Source: Megascapheus bottae (lineage: Eukaryota; Chordata; Mammalia; Rodentia; Geomyidae). Taken from it: a DNA stretch of 64,000 nucleotides. Shown piece after piece: positions 21,901-33,700 of this stretch (the stretch's first letter is position 1; every line of letters begins with the position of its first letter). The notes below the pieces were generated by a model, which made no database searches, had not been told where the DNA came from, and saw only the letters and a program-made list of their open reading frames with translations. The DNA lies in NCBI GenBank assembly GCA_024803745.1, contig JANJXV010000006.1, positions 39,797,501 to 39,861,500 on the forward strand. The letters run 5' to 3'. The position numbers were made by a program, and so were the translations under genes.

Positions 21901-22279
21901 CACCACCTGTCAGGAAATGTGCAAGAAGGTCACACAAGCTTGCTGCCCATATTACCATCATTCTACATTTCTGATGTCTTCATTAGCATAACTTTCTAGA
22001 CATATCAGCTTCCTCTGTCCAGAAAACTCAAGACTGCATACTTCCTCAAACCTCCCCAGCAGTATTGGTCACCTGTTAGATCCATAAGATTATTTTATTA
22101 TTATAAAATCACGCCAATGCTTTGCAACAAACGAGGCCTTGGCCTTTGTCAATGCCCTCGGACAGAGGACCTTCAATTGCTATGTCTTGGTTTCTTCTGT
22201 GGTGTTTGTGATGAGTTCTTAACTGTATTGTTGCATTGGCTGACAGAGTCTTAGAAGACTGTTTATTCCTAACACATAG

Positions 22280-22420
22280 CAGAGCACCCAGTAATACAGC
22301 CACAAAGTACTCATGGAATTGAACTAATTTGTTCTTCTGTATTCCTACAGAATAGCCCAGTGCCTAGAGCATAGCTGATCCACGAAAGACATTGAGTAAA
22401 ATATGTAAAAGGAAAAACAA
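22280..22420 (+). mobile_element. L2/MIR-like relic
   Basis: TAGCCCAGTGCCTAGAGCAT, AGCTGATCCACGAAAG and ACATTGAGTAAA resemble the L2 3' end (cagtgcctggcacatag..gtgctcaataaa). Confidence 0.45.
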
Positions 22421-22789
22421 ATGTGTCTATATTGAAAAGGCTCGGCTGGAACTAAACGTGGTAACATGTGCCTGTAGTTCTGGCATGCAACAGGCTGATG
22501 CTGGAGGAACGCAAGCCCAAGAATATGAGACCAGTCTGGCAGCGTAGCAAGACTCAATCTAAATACAAAATATTATAATAATTCCATAGGCTTTGGCAGA
22601 CTTTAAAAAGAAGCCTCACCTTAATAACTGAACTTGAAAAATCCCAGTATGTATTATCTGCTACAATGAGAATGCAGTAGAAATCTGAGCCCTACACAAG
22701 TGCAGGGAAGTAGTGTCACTGAGCATGTTTGCAACCTGAGTCAGACAGGCCATATCACATGCATGCAATGAAAGACTCAAGAAAGCAGG

Positions 22790-22890
22790 CCTTGCCTTTT
22801 ACCCTGTGGTGTCCAGAGTGCTAGTACAGTGGCTTCCACATGGTATGCCTTCTGTATGCATATTAGTTGAATGAATAAGTGAGTGAATGC
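22790..22890 (+). mobile_element. L2-like relic
   Basis: GTGCTAGTACAGTGGCTTCC, then TTAGTTGAATGAATAAGTGA, resembles the L2 3' end (tgttgaatgaatgaatga). Confidence 0.4.
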
Positions 22891-24232
22891 CCAACAATTC
22901 TTTCCCAGGGATCACCTATGAACACTGGCAGCCTGTGTTAGAGGTTAAGTATCAGCAGGGGATCTCAGACAGGGTGACTACAGTTGAAGACTACAAGCAT
23001 GTATGAAAATTATACACAGAGGCCTGGTGAAAGAAGGATTGGTGAGGCAGTGTGATGAAGAGGTAAGTTTGGTCAGGATATGTTGTACACATGTATAGAA
23101 ATGTCACAAATCCCCCAAGTACAACTAACATATGCTAATAAAAATCTTTTTTAAAGTTAGACATTAGTGTTTAGCTGCGCTACTCTAGGAAGCAATCTAT
23201 CATCCTTAGTCTGTGTCTAACATCTCTAGAGTAAAATATGAGAAGAGAAACTGTAAACTATATACTCAGACACATACCAAGACATCAAAGCAAAAGTGTC
23301 TGCCTCCCCATACAAATGTGCTATCCATGTGGCCACAATTATACAATTCTGTTACCTTCATTAGCATAACTTCACTCTACCCTGGGACTTTTGTCCAGGC
23401 AGGTGATTGGTGGTTCATCTCATGAATTTCCCTTAAGACACGGAAAGCCTTCAGTAGGAACCATCAACAGACAATATATAAAAGGCCTCAATACAATTCT
23501 GAGTTATAGCATGATCCTCATTAAGCCTAACCAGGCTCTTCTCCCCACCTGCCTTTACCCACTGAAGCCACCACTGCTGCCAGCCTCAGATAAAGGGTCA
23601 TTAGCCAACCAAACGTCAAATTCTCAATGAATTCCAATCTTGTCCCCACTAGGATGGAATTTCTAAGTCACCAATCCCCAATCTGAATTGATGTGAAATA
23701 GGTGGTTGTACACACTGCAATTTTCTTCCAAGAAAATCAAATGGGGTGGTGGGTTTCTACACTCTTTGTGTTCCCTTTAATTATAAAGCACTGGTAAAGG
23801 CAAACATAAGCTCTGCAATTTAGATGGTGCTTCCAACTGTACTGCTGAATGTCCTCAACAACAAAACTGGGGCACCATAGGCTGTGTTCAACTGACCAAC
23901 AGAGGGAGTGCAGGAGGTGCTGTTTCCTCTACCAGTAGCACTTTCCAGACCTATCCTATTAGTCTCAGTTCCCTGAGAGCATAATCATTCAGACACTGTT
24001 AAGTGCTTAACAAACTATGCCATTCAATAAACCACTCCTATTATAGCCCAACAAAAGCCCAGACAAAGAAGGAAGTTCAACCTCAAGTTTAAGTTCTCCT
24101 CTCTCCACAGAGCATCAGCCTCATGGCCTAGCAAGCAAGGAGTATTCAAGAAGATACAGAGTATCTAAGGAGTAGCCAATCCTGTCTTGACTTAATTGTG
24201 ATAAAGATTTGTGTTCAAAAAAAAAAAAAGAG

Positions 24233-24387
24233 GGGCTGGGAGTTTGGCCTAGTGGTAGAGTGCTTGCCTAGCATGCACGAAGACCTGGGTTCAATTCCTC
24301 GGTACTATATATACATAGAAAAAGCCAGAAATGGTGCTGTGGCTCAAGTGGTAGAGCTCTAGCCTTGAGAAAGCCCAAGGACAATGA
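24233..24387 (+). mobile_element. IDL-Geo SINE, 3' truncated
   Basis: Complete left monomer with GGTTCAATTCC; the right monomer is interrupted after AAGCCCAAGGACAATG. A short SINE-like piece follows at 24465-24515. Confidence 0.82.
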
Positions 24388-24996
24388 ACACCAAAGAGAA
24401 TTCCAGACAATCTGAGAGCCACAGCAGGGAGAAAACTGGCAGTCCGATGGTTATTAAAGGAAAGTGGAACAGGAGTGCAGATCAAGTAGTAGAGCACTCG
24501 CCTAGCAAACAGTGCCACAAAAAGCAACCAAAAATTTATTTTATTACATTTTGTGTTTCTTGTCAGTCTATATTTAGAACCATTATACTGAAATACCATT
24601 CATTTCGTAGAAAATCCAAGTTGAAGGAATGAAAAATGAATTTGTCAGTGTAAATTGATTTATAACAAATGTATTGCTCTGCATGAGAGAGGGAGAGATG
24701 TACACAGAAGACTAGAAGATCTCTGACCAGTTTTCTGGCTGGGCTTGAGGTGAGACTACCATCATAGATTTCAGAATGACACTGGCAAAACATGGTGAAT
24801 ACACACATTTTCTGCTTGTCAATAATACAGTGAAACCGCAATATATTTTCATTTGTTTCCTAAACCATACAGGGCCTCTAGAGGGTTAACAGTGAGGACA
24901 TCTGAAAAAAGCTTATCTGTGGTGTGGGGGCATACCAGAAAATTGATGGGTACGCAGTAGGCCATTGACAAGTATCTACTGAATGTTGTACTGTAG

Positions 24997-25020
24997 TCTT
25001 GTAGAAATATTTCTACAAGA
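24997..25020. repeat. 24-bp perfect palindrome
   Basis: The left arm TCTTGTAGAAAT is exactly complementary to the following 12 bases with no spacer. It lies in a block without recognisable repeats. Function unknown. Confidence 0.9.
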
Positions 25021-25359
25021 GAGAAAGATGGATTGTGTGGGCCAGAAAAGAGGTCTGGCATAATTGTGATTTAAAATCCCTAATGAGCGGCCGTCGGCTG
25101 CCCAAGGCACAGGATTGCAGCAGATTTGTCTTGATAGAACATCTGGTATATTCCATTGATGCAATTAGAATGTGACCCAGGCTGACAGCTAGCTCTCTTC
25201 GATCATGTTCTTACATTATAACCAGAGGAAAAAATTGCTTTCCAACAAGCCACCTATTTACTGCATGTTTATTGTAATTTTTATATTTAAAAGATCAGAC
25301 AAAATCATTCAACTGTTAAATCCCCAAAAACTGGAGCCTTATTTATCTCATGCATTATT

Positions 25360-25364
<5 letters not shown>

Positions 25365-25408
<44 letters not shown>
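25365..25408 (+). repeat. (TG)n microsatellite at a SINE tail
   Basis: 22 TG units abutting the reversed SINE at 25409. Confidence 0.97.
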
Positions 25409-25409
<1 letters not shown>

Positions 25410-25650
25410 ATGTGCCAGTACTAGAGCTTAATCCTAGGGCCTGGTCTGTGTCCATTAGCCTTCTCCCTCAAGGCTAGCACTTTAAAATTTGAACCACAGC
25501 TTTACTTCTGATTTTCTGACTTTTTGCTGAGTGACTGGAGAATAAGTGACTTGCTGCTTTACAACATGGGTTGGCTTTAAACCATGACCCTCAGATCTAG
25601 CCTCAAGAGTAACTAGGATTACAGGTGTGAGCCACCAGTACTCAGATTGT
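25409..25650 (-). mobile_element. B1-Geo SINE with GT repeat at its 3' tail
   Basis: Reversed Geo (CCAGTACTAGAGCTTAATCC, TTTGAACCACAGCTTTACTT) and 7SL-like half (GTAACTAGGATTACAGGTGT, GAGCCACCAGTACTCAG). The GT run at 25365-25408 occupies the tail. Confidence 0.8.
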
Positions 25651-26120
25651 GACTAGATTTTATGCTGACAGACACTTCTCAGACTTGTCCTTACTGTATA
25701 CATGCTATAACTCATAAATCAATTTTGTAATTTCTGGATTCAGATTTAAATCTATTGTCGTGCTATTTTCAATTTCTTAAACAATCTTAATCTGATCTTC
25801 AGAATAAATAATTAAGTACTTAATTCTCAAAGCTATCACCACTAAGTCCTCTTTAGGAACAGCTCCTCAACCAATCAAATATCCATAGACTAAGAAGCCA
25901 GCTCCCTAATTAAACACATGAGTTCTGTGAGTTGTTTCATTAAGCTCTAGAGTTGAAGCTGAAGAAAAGTTGCAAATACTCAACTGGCTGAAACTTGAGT
26001 TTTCTGCTGTGCATAAAATGACTTATAAAAACCAAACAGAGTTAAACTTTAAACTTTATAGAATAATCTAACAGATGAAACTTGGTTTGCTTGAAGCTTT
26101 TAATCTTCTCCAATGCATGG

Positions 26121-26312
26121 GTCGGGAATGTAGCCTAGTGGTGGAGTGCTTGCCTCTCATGCACATGAAGCCCAGGATTTGATTCCTCAATACCACATAC
26201 ACAGAAAAAGTTGGAAATGGTGCTGTGGCTCAAGTGGCAGAGCACTAGCTTTGAACAAAAAGAGTCCAAGAACATTGCCAAGGCCCTGAGTTCAAACCCA
26301 GGACTGGTTAAA
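26121..26312 (+). mobile_element. IDL-Geo SINE, diverged
   Basis: GTAGCCTAGTGGTGGAGTGC, then GCTGTGGCTCAAGTGGCAGA, then CCCAGGACTGG and an A tail. The B box is changed to GATTTGATTCC. Confidence 0.83.
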
Positions 26313-26732
26313 AAAAAAACAGATATACAAAAATATTTTCCCATGCAGACTTAATCACTGATGTCACCTTTGCAAAGTCAAGTCCTGTCATGGGTTTTGG
26401 TTAGTACAACAAAGAAGGAACAAAGGAACAGAAGAAAAGATGTGCCTGTAAAGAGATCGCTGATCACAAAAACTCCACAATGAAATGAATTGCACCCTAA
26501 TATAAGGATCCAATTTATTTTCTAAGTAAGTAATTTACTGTATAAAGTAAAATTTTGAAGCATTTGATTCACTACATATGAGTTTGTAAATATAAATATG
26601 TGTGAAAATAATCTGTCTATGACTTGAAAAGAAAGAAATGGACTTTTTTTCAACAACAGTCTTCAAAAAAATCCCACAATGAGCTGCAGTTCTCCCTGGG
26701 TTGAAAGAAAAGTTTCTGTGTTCCTCAGTATA

Positions 26733-28143
26733 AAAAAGGCTGTTTATGACAAACCCACAGCTAGCATTATACTTAATGGTGAAAAGCTAAAGCCATTCTC
26801 TCTAAAATCAGGAACAAGACAGGATGCTCACTCTCTCCACTCCTCTTTAACATAGTATTAGAATTCCTAGTCAGAGCAATAGGGCAAGAAGCAAGCATAA
26901 AGGGGATCCAAATAGGGAAAGAGGAAGTGAAGCTTTCCCTCTTTGCAGATGACATGATTCTGTATTTAAAGAACCCTGGAGACTCTACTTCCAAGTTGCT
27001 TGAACTGACTCAAAACTTTGGCAAGGTAGCAGGGTATAAAATTAACCCTCAAAAATCAATTGCCTTCCTATATGCAAACAATGAGAGGATCGAGGCAACA
27101 ATCAGGAAAGCAACTCCTTTTGCAATAGCCTCAAAGAAAATAAAGTACCTAGGAATTAACTTAACTAAGAATGTAAAGGACCTTTTTGATGAAAAACTTA
27201 AAACCCTGAAAAAAGAAATTAAAGAACTGAGGAAATGGAAAAACCTCCCATGCTCCTGGATTGGAAGAATTAACATCGTGAAAATGGCAATCTTACCAAG
27301 GGCAATCTACAAATTCAATGCAATACCCATCAATATCCCAATGTCATTCTTTAAAGAAAAAGAAGAAGCAATCCAAAATTTCATATGGAATAATAAAAGA
27401 CCCGTATAGCAAAAACAATTCTTAGCAGAAAAAACAGCACAGGGGGAATTTCAATACCAAACTTTAGACTATTACAGAGCTATAGTAACCAAAACAGCCT
27501 GGTAAGGGCACAAGAACAGGCCTGAGGAACAATGGAATAGAACTGAAGACCTAGATATCAATAGCAAAGATATGGAACCAACCCAGATGTCCCTCAGTTG
27601 ATGAGTGGATCAACAAGATATGGTATTTATACACAATGGAATTCTATGCTGCCATCAGAAAGAATGACATTGCCCCATTTGTAAGGAAATGGAAAGACTT
27701 AGAAAAAAACATATTAAGTGAAGTAAGCCAGACTCAAAGGAACATAGGTTCAATGGTTTCCCTCATTTGCCATAATCAGTAGAAACCTTGGGCTCTCCTA
27801 GCAGAGGTTTACAATAGAATAAAACCTAGATACATAAGGCCATATAGTATGATGCTAAATAAAAGGACCTCCAGGATATAGAAACAAAAGCCATATAATG
27901 AGTGATTGTTGTCCTTAATGTACTATGTTATGTCCCTTGGTTATCTCATATTGTTACAAAATATATATGTTTATTTGGTTGTTTGAAATAGGATAGGGAA
28001 GGGGGGAAAACAAGATGAGGGATGAGGGGGGAGGGAAATGGGGACCAAAGCATGAGAAAGAGTATCAATGATTGTGAAGTAATGCACCTTCTATCTGGTG
28101 AATATAATGTAATCCTTCTATTAATTACAATAAATAATATATG
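26733..28143 (+). mobile_element. LINE-1 fragment with ORF2 reverse-transcriptase region and 3' UTR
   Basis: 5'-truncated L1. It starts inside the reverse-transcriptase part of ORF2 (AAAGGCTGTTTATGACAAAC). The frame carries [17 protein letters not shown], with the FADD catalytic motif at about 26942-26953, then [12 protein letters not shown] and [20 protein letters not shown]. The open frame stops at 27407-27409 (TAG). After about 27565 the sequence jumps to the last part of ORF2 (AGCAAAGATATGGAACCAAC), so roughly 900 bp is deleted compared with the copy at 45850-47407. The 3' UTR has a G-rich, polypurine-like segment (28000-28060) and ends in ATTACAATAAA. No clear target-site duplication was found. 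The element is dead. Confidence 0.92.
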
Positions 28144-28428
28144 TAAAGAACTAAGATGAATGGGAAAAAATTATAAATGTTCAAGGAAATAGATGTTTAA
28201 TAGGTGTTAATAGATGTTTAAACACTATATGCCAACATATGGCAAAATGTTGTATGTTATACTTATATATGTGTGTTTTATAGTTGTCTGCATCAATTAA
28301 AAATAAATTTAAAATGGGTGCATGTCTGTGATCCCATCCCTCACTAGGCTGAGGATGGGAGGAACATGGGTTCAAGCCAGCCTGGACTACGGAGTGAAAC
28401 TTGGTCTCAAAAATGTTGATACATATGG

Positions 28429-28620
28429 GGCCAGGAGTTTGGCCTAGTGGTTGAGTGCTTGCCTAGCATGCACGAAGACCCGGGTTCGATTCCTCAGTAC
28501 CACATACATAGAAAAAAGTCAGAAGTGGTGCTGAGGCTCAAGTGGTAGAGCTCTAGCCTTGAGAAAGTCCAAGGACAGTGCTCAGGCCCTGAGCTCAAGC
28601 CCAGGACTGGCAAAAAAAAA
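28429..28620 (+). mobile_element. IDL-Geo SINE with target-site duplication
   Basis: Full-length dimer with intact GGTTCGATTCC. AAAAATGTTGA occurs at 28409-28419 and 28616-28626, the right copy merging with the A tail. Confidence 0.87.
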
Positions 28621-29982
28621 TGTTGACACACTTTAAATGTATTTTTAAAAAGAAGAATTACTAAGAAAGAAACTCTTTTTCCACTAATGCTACTACCACT
28701 AATACAATATAAACTTGTGCCATTACTATAAGACAATGAAAACATACTAACAAACATGTACTAGCAAAGGATGAGTTCGCATGTAAGAGATTCTGAATAG
28801 TTCAGATTATAACTCTCCTAAATTAAGAGGTAAGTACAAAAAGAACAAATTCAAATAGTCCAAAATTATCAGTACTCTACCAAACAACTTAAATGCAACC
28901 ACTAAGGTGTACATGTGCACTGTGCAACCCAACATAGCCTGGTTGGTCTGAGGCAGCTCCATAAGTCTTTCCCCAAGTGAGGGCTGGAAAGGTGGATGAG
29001 GAAATATAAACACATTGTGAACTGAATCTAATCTCCTGATATAGCCATAAATCCTAGGGTGAAATTTGGCTTGAAACATGGTTGTTAACCATATTCCTTG
29101 TCATTAATGTTGTAGAGAAATTGTAACACAAATTATATCAACACATAACAGGTGCTATTTATCACATAATATACATCATATGTACACACACAGGAGCTAT
29201 GTATGTATCCTCAGATTGGTTGCCATAGTGGTACTTAAAGGTCTATCTCTCCCATATCCATTGGCTAAGTCCTCAGAGATAATGATGATCAGAATATACC
29301 TTACACATATCACATAGCAAAGAGCAACCCACAGACTCAACTGTGGCTCAAGTGCTGGACAGTACCTCTGACTTCTCTAGCCAAGGTTTTAATCAAATAA
29401 GAACATTCCCAATAACCTAGAGGAGTTTTAGTATAATTCTGGTTAAATTAAATCAAATATACTCTTTCATTGTGGTTAATGACTCTATAATTGTATTTAG
29501 AAAGATATATACTTTCTACCTACAGTAGTGCATTTAATCTTATCCATGATCAAATTTAAGCCAATTATAAGTCATAACCAGAATTTATAAGGAAGTAAAT
29601 CTCATCCAGCCACAAAGCTAAGGCCATGAGAACAACATAGAAAACATACTGTGTTCGGTAAAAACAACAGCCGTATTTTATATAAGACTGTGTAAGCTGT
29701 TCTCATAAGAAGCACATGTTGAACAGTCTAGCTTCATGCCTCACATGGGTCTAGTGTAGCATGTAAAGTTCCATTCACACACATACACACAAACATCCCA
29801 AATGGTTAGTATTAAAGGTTCGGTCTGCCTTTAGCAACTCCAAAAGTCAGTGAGAATATAATACAAAGAAATTGCAAATGTCTAAGGAAATAGAAATGCT
29901 AATTACTCTGACTTGACAGTTATGATTAGTATGTATGTACAGAATTACCACTACCCCATAAATAAATGCAATTATGTGTCGA

Positions 29983-29985
<3 letters not shown>

Positions 29986-30015
<30 letters not shown>
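29986..30015 (+). repeat. (GT)n microsatellite at a SINE tail
   Basis: 15 GT units abutting the reversed SINE at 30016. Confidence 0.97.
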
Positions 30016-30016
<1 letters not shown>

Positions 30017-30225
30017 GGGCCCAGGGTCTAGACACTGTGTCTGAGCTCTTTTGCTCAAGGTTAGCAAAAATGGATCTACCACTTGAGCCACAGTTCCACT
30101 TTTGGCTTTTTTTTTGGGGGGGGAGCAGTTCATTGAAGATAAGAGTCCCATAGACTTTCCTGCATAGGCTGCCTCCTGACTACCTAGGATTAGAGACATG
30201 AGCCACCAGTGCCCAGCTGTAAACT
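30016..30225 (-). mobile_element. B1-Geo SINE with GT repeat at its 3' tail
   Basis: Reversed: GGGCCCAGGGTCTAGACACT, CCACTTGAGCCACAGTTCCA, ACCTAGGATTAGAGACATGA. The GT run at 29986-30015 is the tail. Confidence 0.8.
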
Positions 30226-30329
30226 CATTTTTTTTTTAAAAAAGACAAATACAAATGTTCTTGGTAACACTGACATTTTTAACAATGCTAGTTCATTGGT
30301 TACATTTTTCCCATGGCCACATTCACATT

Positions 30330-30473
30330 TCTTTTAAAAGAAGAGAGAGGGGGTGGGAAGAGGGAAAGGGGGACAAAAACATGAGGAGGGATATCAATGT
30401 TCTAGAAGTACCTACTACCTGATGAATGTAATTGTAACTCCTCTATAAATTTCCCCGACAATAAAATACAATT
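30330..30473 (+). mobile_element. LINE-1 3' end fragment
   Basis: A G/A-rich run, CATGAGGAGGGATATCAATG, a diverged ACCTGATGAATGTAATTGTA and a terminal ACAATAAAATAC match the end of the L1 3' UTR. The adjacent GGA repeat begins at the tail. Confidence 0.7.
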
Positions 30474-30600
30474 GGAGGAGGAGGAGGAGGAGGAGGAGGA
30501 GGAGGAGGAAGAGGCGGAGGAGGAGGAAGAGGAGGAAGAGGAGGAAAAGAGAAAAGGAAAGACAGACCGAAAGAAAGAAAGAAAGAAAGAGAAAGAAAAG
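30474..30600 (+). repeat. (GGA)n with GAAA repeat, homopurine
   Basis: GGA units to about 30545 and GAAA units at 30568-30600, starting at the tail of an L1 3' end. Poly-Glu and poly-Ser frames here are artefacts. Confidence 0.95.
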
Positions 30601-30663
30601 GAAGTAGCCAGGGGAAGAAGAGTCAAAACTTCCAGCTTAAAAGCCCATCATACAGAAGCAGCA

Positions 30664-30815
30664 CTGGCCAGGAATTTGGTCTAGTGGTAGAGTGCTTGCC
30701 TAGCATTCACTCAGTACCACACACATAGAAAAAAACTGGAAATTGTGCTGTGGCTCAAGTGGTCGAGCTCTAGCCTTGAGAAAGCTCAAGGACAGTGCCC
30801 AGGTCCTGAGTTCAA
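30664..30815 (+). mobile_element. IDL-Geo SINE, internally deleted
   Basis: GGTCTAGTGGTAGAGTGCTT is present; part of the B-box side of the left monomer is missing (ATTCACTCAGTACCACAC). The Geo monomer continues to CCTGAGTTCAAGG. Confidence 0.78.
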
Positions 30816-30945
30816 GGAAAACATCCAAATAGAGCAAGGCACAGACAGAAGGGGGTGGGGCAGGAAAACCCACCCAGAGAAGCAGACAACAAATTGTCTG
30901 AACTGACATTCAGAGCATGGATAGAGTTTTTTCATGCAGACCCAC

Positions 30946-31239
30946 CTTCTAATGAAGAATTTCCCAGGACAGTCCACCCCCGAGGCAGCTCCATTTGAGT
31001 CAGAGCCAGCACGAGCTCCTCATCCAAGGCAGGCAGTGCTCCCACAGACAGAGCAAATGGGGTGAGTAGGGTCTGGTGGCTAGAGGCTGTGAGACGGTCT
31101 GCCTGGGTAACCAGCAAACGAGCCAGCCTGCAGGCCATATTGTCTATGTAGGTCACGGAGCCGGAGTCCATGGTCACCGGAGAGTAACCTTCAGAGCAGA
31201 GGCACACAGACACCATCACTCTCTCCTGAAGCTGGTGGC
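30946..31239 (-). CDS. ARHGEF28: ARHGEF28 coding exon B
   Basis: 294-bp exon, entering in phase 1 and leaving in phase 1, with 97 complete codons and no stop. Acceptor CTCTTGTCCAG, donor GAAG followed by GTGGGT. The joined reading gives Gly-His-Gln-Leu-Gln at the 5' junction, as in human. It then shows recognisable blocks: MVSVCLCSEGYSPVTM, SVTYIDNMACRLARLL, HQTLLTPFALSVGALPAL and DEELVLAL. It ends in GNSSLE, with the first base of a valine codon completed by exon C. This is the N-terminal segment before the ankyrin-like repeats; the family literature gives it no catalytic role. The reading frame stays open upstream and downstream of the exon, but the splice sites and the match to ARHGEF28 set the limits. 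Confidence 0.94.
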
Positions 31240-31687
31240 CTGGACAAGAGAGTGAACAGGTCAGCCCACGTCTGTAGAAAGTATAGCATGGTGATCTCCA
31301 AGCTAGCTCTACCAACCCCTGGGGTGGACAGCACTCTCCCAGATTATAGGATGGTAAAAGAGCCCACCATTCCAGTCAAACTGCCTTGCCTTTGGACCAA
31401 GTGAAAGATGATACCATCTTTGAGTATCTCCCAAGTTTTAAACAATCCTCAGCAAGTCCAGAGCCATCAGTGTCTTATTCTCTTCTTATCACAAGGCACT
31501 TATTTGCCATATCCTCACATTTTACTTCTCTCCCACTCCTAGATTCCACTCTGTCATGTTTTTAAGAAATCTGTCATCTATTTAATTTCATATTTAGTTA
31601 GTAGATACTGATATAAGTGTTGAAATATTTTCTTCCAGAATTAAAAATACTGCTCCAGGTCCACTCTGTCATTTTGTTGTTGTTGGT

Positions 31688-31895
31688 CATAGATCTTGCA
31701 CTCTGGACCTAGGTGCTGTCCCTGGGCTCTTCAGCTAGCATTCTACCACTTTGAGCTACTTCTGGTTTTCTAGTAGTTAATTGAAGATCAGTGTTTCACA
31801 GACTTTTGTGGCTGGGCTGGCTCTGAACTGCAGTTCTCAAATCTCAGCCTCCTGAGTAGCTAGATTACAGCTGTGAGCCACTGGTGCCCAGCTAC
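31688..31895 (-). mobile_element. B1-Geo SINE
   Basis: Reversed: TCTTGCACTCTGGACCTAGG, TAGTAGTTAATTGAAGATCA, CAGCCTCCTGAGTAGCTAGA. Confidence 0.82.
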
Positions 31896-32574
31896 TCTCT
31901 CATTTTAAAGACCTTGGCTTTTTTTCTGTTCTATTTCCTTCTGAGTCATGTATATCTTTCCATTTTTATTCAGGCAACAGTTTCATAAGACAGCATCAGA
32001 AAATTACTTTGAAAATGCGCTGGGCTGAGTAGAAGAGTACTAGACAGGATAAATACATATATATATTATATATACACATGCATAAGTTCATACACACACA
32101 TATATATACACATACAATTTTTATAACCATACTCAACAGAAATCCACATGTATGTTTCTCAGTGCCTTTGACACTCACCTGTCTGGCTCGTTGAGGTTCT
32201 TAGAGTCTCTATCTAGTATGGATGGTCACCTAATCCTGCTCCATTGTCCTTTTTAACTCCTCATCTTTGTTTCACTCTCCCATTCTGCTAACATTGTGGA
32301 ACTTTTCTCCAGGAACACTGTTCTGCTGCTTTTGGCAGAAAGTAAAGGAACTGGTAGCACCAAACCACTGTGATTACGATATGATACTCACGGCTGGGTG
32401 GAGAAGCATTATTCAGCTACCACTGGCCCATGGCATTCTTGTATCCTCAAGAAAATGGTTAAGGGGTACAAGTGATTCCTGCATTGCCTCATCTACCAAA
32501 GTTTTTCCTCAAAGGCTATGCTGCCAGTTTCAAGAATACAGAACAAATCAAGTTTATTAACTAGTTAGTATCTA

Positions 32575-32775
32575 CTGCTAGACACAAGTGGCTGACACAT
32601 GTAGTCCTAGATTCTCAGTAGACTGAAAGCAGGAAGATCATAGTTCAAAGCCAGACTGGGAAGAAAGACCACAAGATTCTATCTCCAACAAAATGTGATA
32701 AAGCATCATCTGTGAGGCAAGAAAGTCAAGTGAATGTGTGAGGCCCTGATTTCAAGCCTAGGAACAACACAAAGA
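32575..32775 (+). mobile_element. B1-Geo SINE, diverged
   Basis: CACAAGTGGCTGACACATGT, AGTCCTAGATTCTCAG, GTGAGGCCCTGATTTCAAGC. Confidence 0.68.
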
Positions 32776-33489
32776 AATGTAAAAAAAAAAAGGAGGGGTG
32801 AATTACTGCATCCCAATGCTGATGCTTCTAAAGAAATAATCAGAAGGTACCCTTCCTTACTGGACAGCACGTACCTACTCCCTATTATAGAAACCTCTGT
32901 GCACATTTCTATCAGTTACATGGTAAATCTGTCACCAGGAAAACCTAAGGTTCTGAAACAGAGACTGTCACAACATCTAGGGAACCTGTTCAAATGAAGG
33001 CAAAGACCCTTAGTGGCAACAGGACATGCACCAATCAGAAAGATGATTCTCCAACACCCCAGAGGGAAAGAAGGCTGGTCCCTCCATGCAAGTGAAGGAA
33101 AAAAGAGAGTTGCTGTCACAAGAGGCACTTTATTTCCTGCTTTTATTTTTTTCCAGAAGTTTAGTAAAACAGAAAACTACAAAAATGAAAGGGAAAAAAG
33201 GACATGAATGGAAATGCTAGCGCAAGAGCACAAATATGCCAAAGGAGTTACATACTACTAATTAAGTTTGAGGTTTTCTCTGATAAGAATGAGGGTGACT
33301 GTGCCAGAGAAAGGGTACTTAAAATTGTCCACGAAGACAGAGCAGGGATGAACAGCATCTATACTTCCCTACGAATCTCAGCATACCTATGCTCTCCACA
33401 TGTTTGCGCTGTACCAGTCACAGTAGATACATGTGATACAAAAAGCACTTAGGAACCTGTTTCCTTAAAATGAAGCTGCAGGGAAAAAG

Positions 33490-33700
33490 CCAGGCTCAGT
33501 CTATAATCCTCGATACTCAGGAAGGGTGAGAATCACAGTTCAAACCCAGGCAAGAAAGTCCATGAGACTCTTATCTTCAGTTGAGCACCAAAAACAGCAG
33601 AAGTTGAGCCATGGCTCACGTGGGTAGATTGCTAGCCTTGACCTACCTCAAGGGAAAGAGCCCAGGCCTTATGTTCAAGCTCCAGAGCCTGCACACTCAC
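33490..33700 (+). mobile_element. B1-Geo SINE, diverged
   Basis: GCCAGGCTCAGTCTATAATC, TCTTCAGTTGAGCACCAAAA, CATGGCTCACGTGGGTAGAT. Confidence 0.72.

Larger units (their letters stand above)
21644..30945 (-). other. ARHGEF28: ARHGEF28 intron B-C
   Basis: 9.3-kb phase-1 intron. Going up the window it holds a MIR-like relic (21740-21900), L2-like fragments (22280-22420, 22790-22890), SINEs, a non-repetitive block with a long palindrome (24600-25200), a GT repeat with a SINE, an L1 ORF2 fragment (26733-28143), more IDL-Geo SINEs and a GGA repeat next to an L1 3' end. The stretches 22900-24220, 25655-26110 and 28630-29980 show nothing I can name. Confidence 0.85.

Noticed and set aside
23893..23908. 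CCAACAGAGGGAGTGC as a third CTCF-like site
   Set aside because: Two mismatches in the core (A for S at position 4 and A for C in GGC) make it too weak.
24465..24515. tRNA-like string (AGTAGTAGAGCACTCGCCTAGC)
   Set aside because: It is an ID-type SINE piece with no complete cloverleaf. No true tRNA gene was found in the window, and all such A/B-box strings belong to SINEs.
26773..27276. Minus-strand frames over the L1 reverse-transcriptase region
   Set aside because: Antisense shadows of ORF2.
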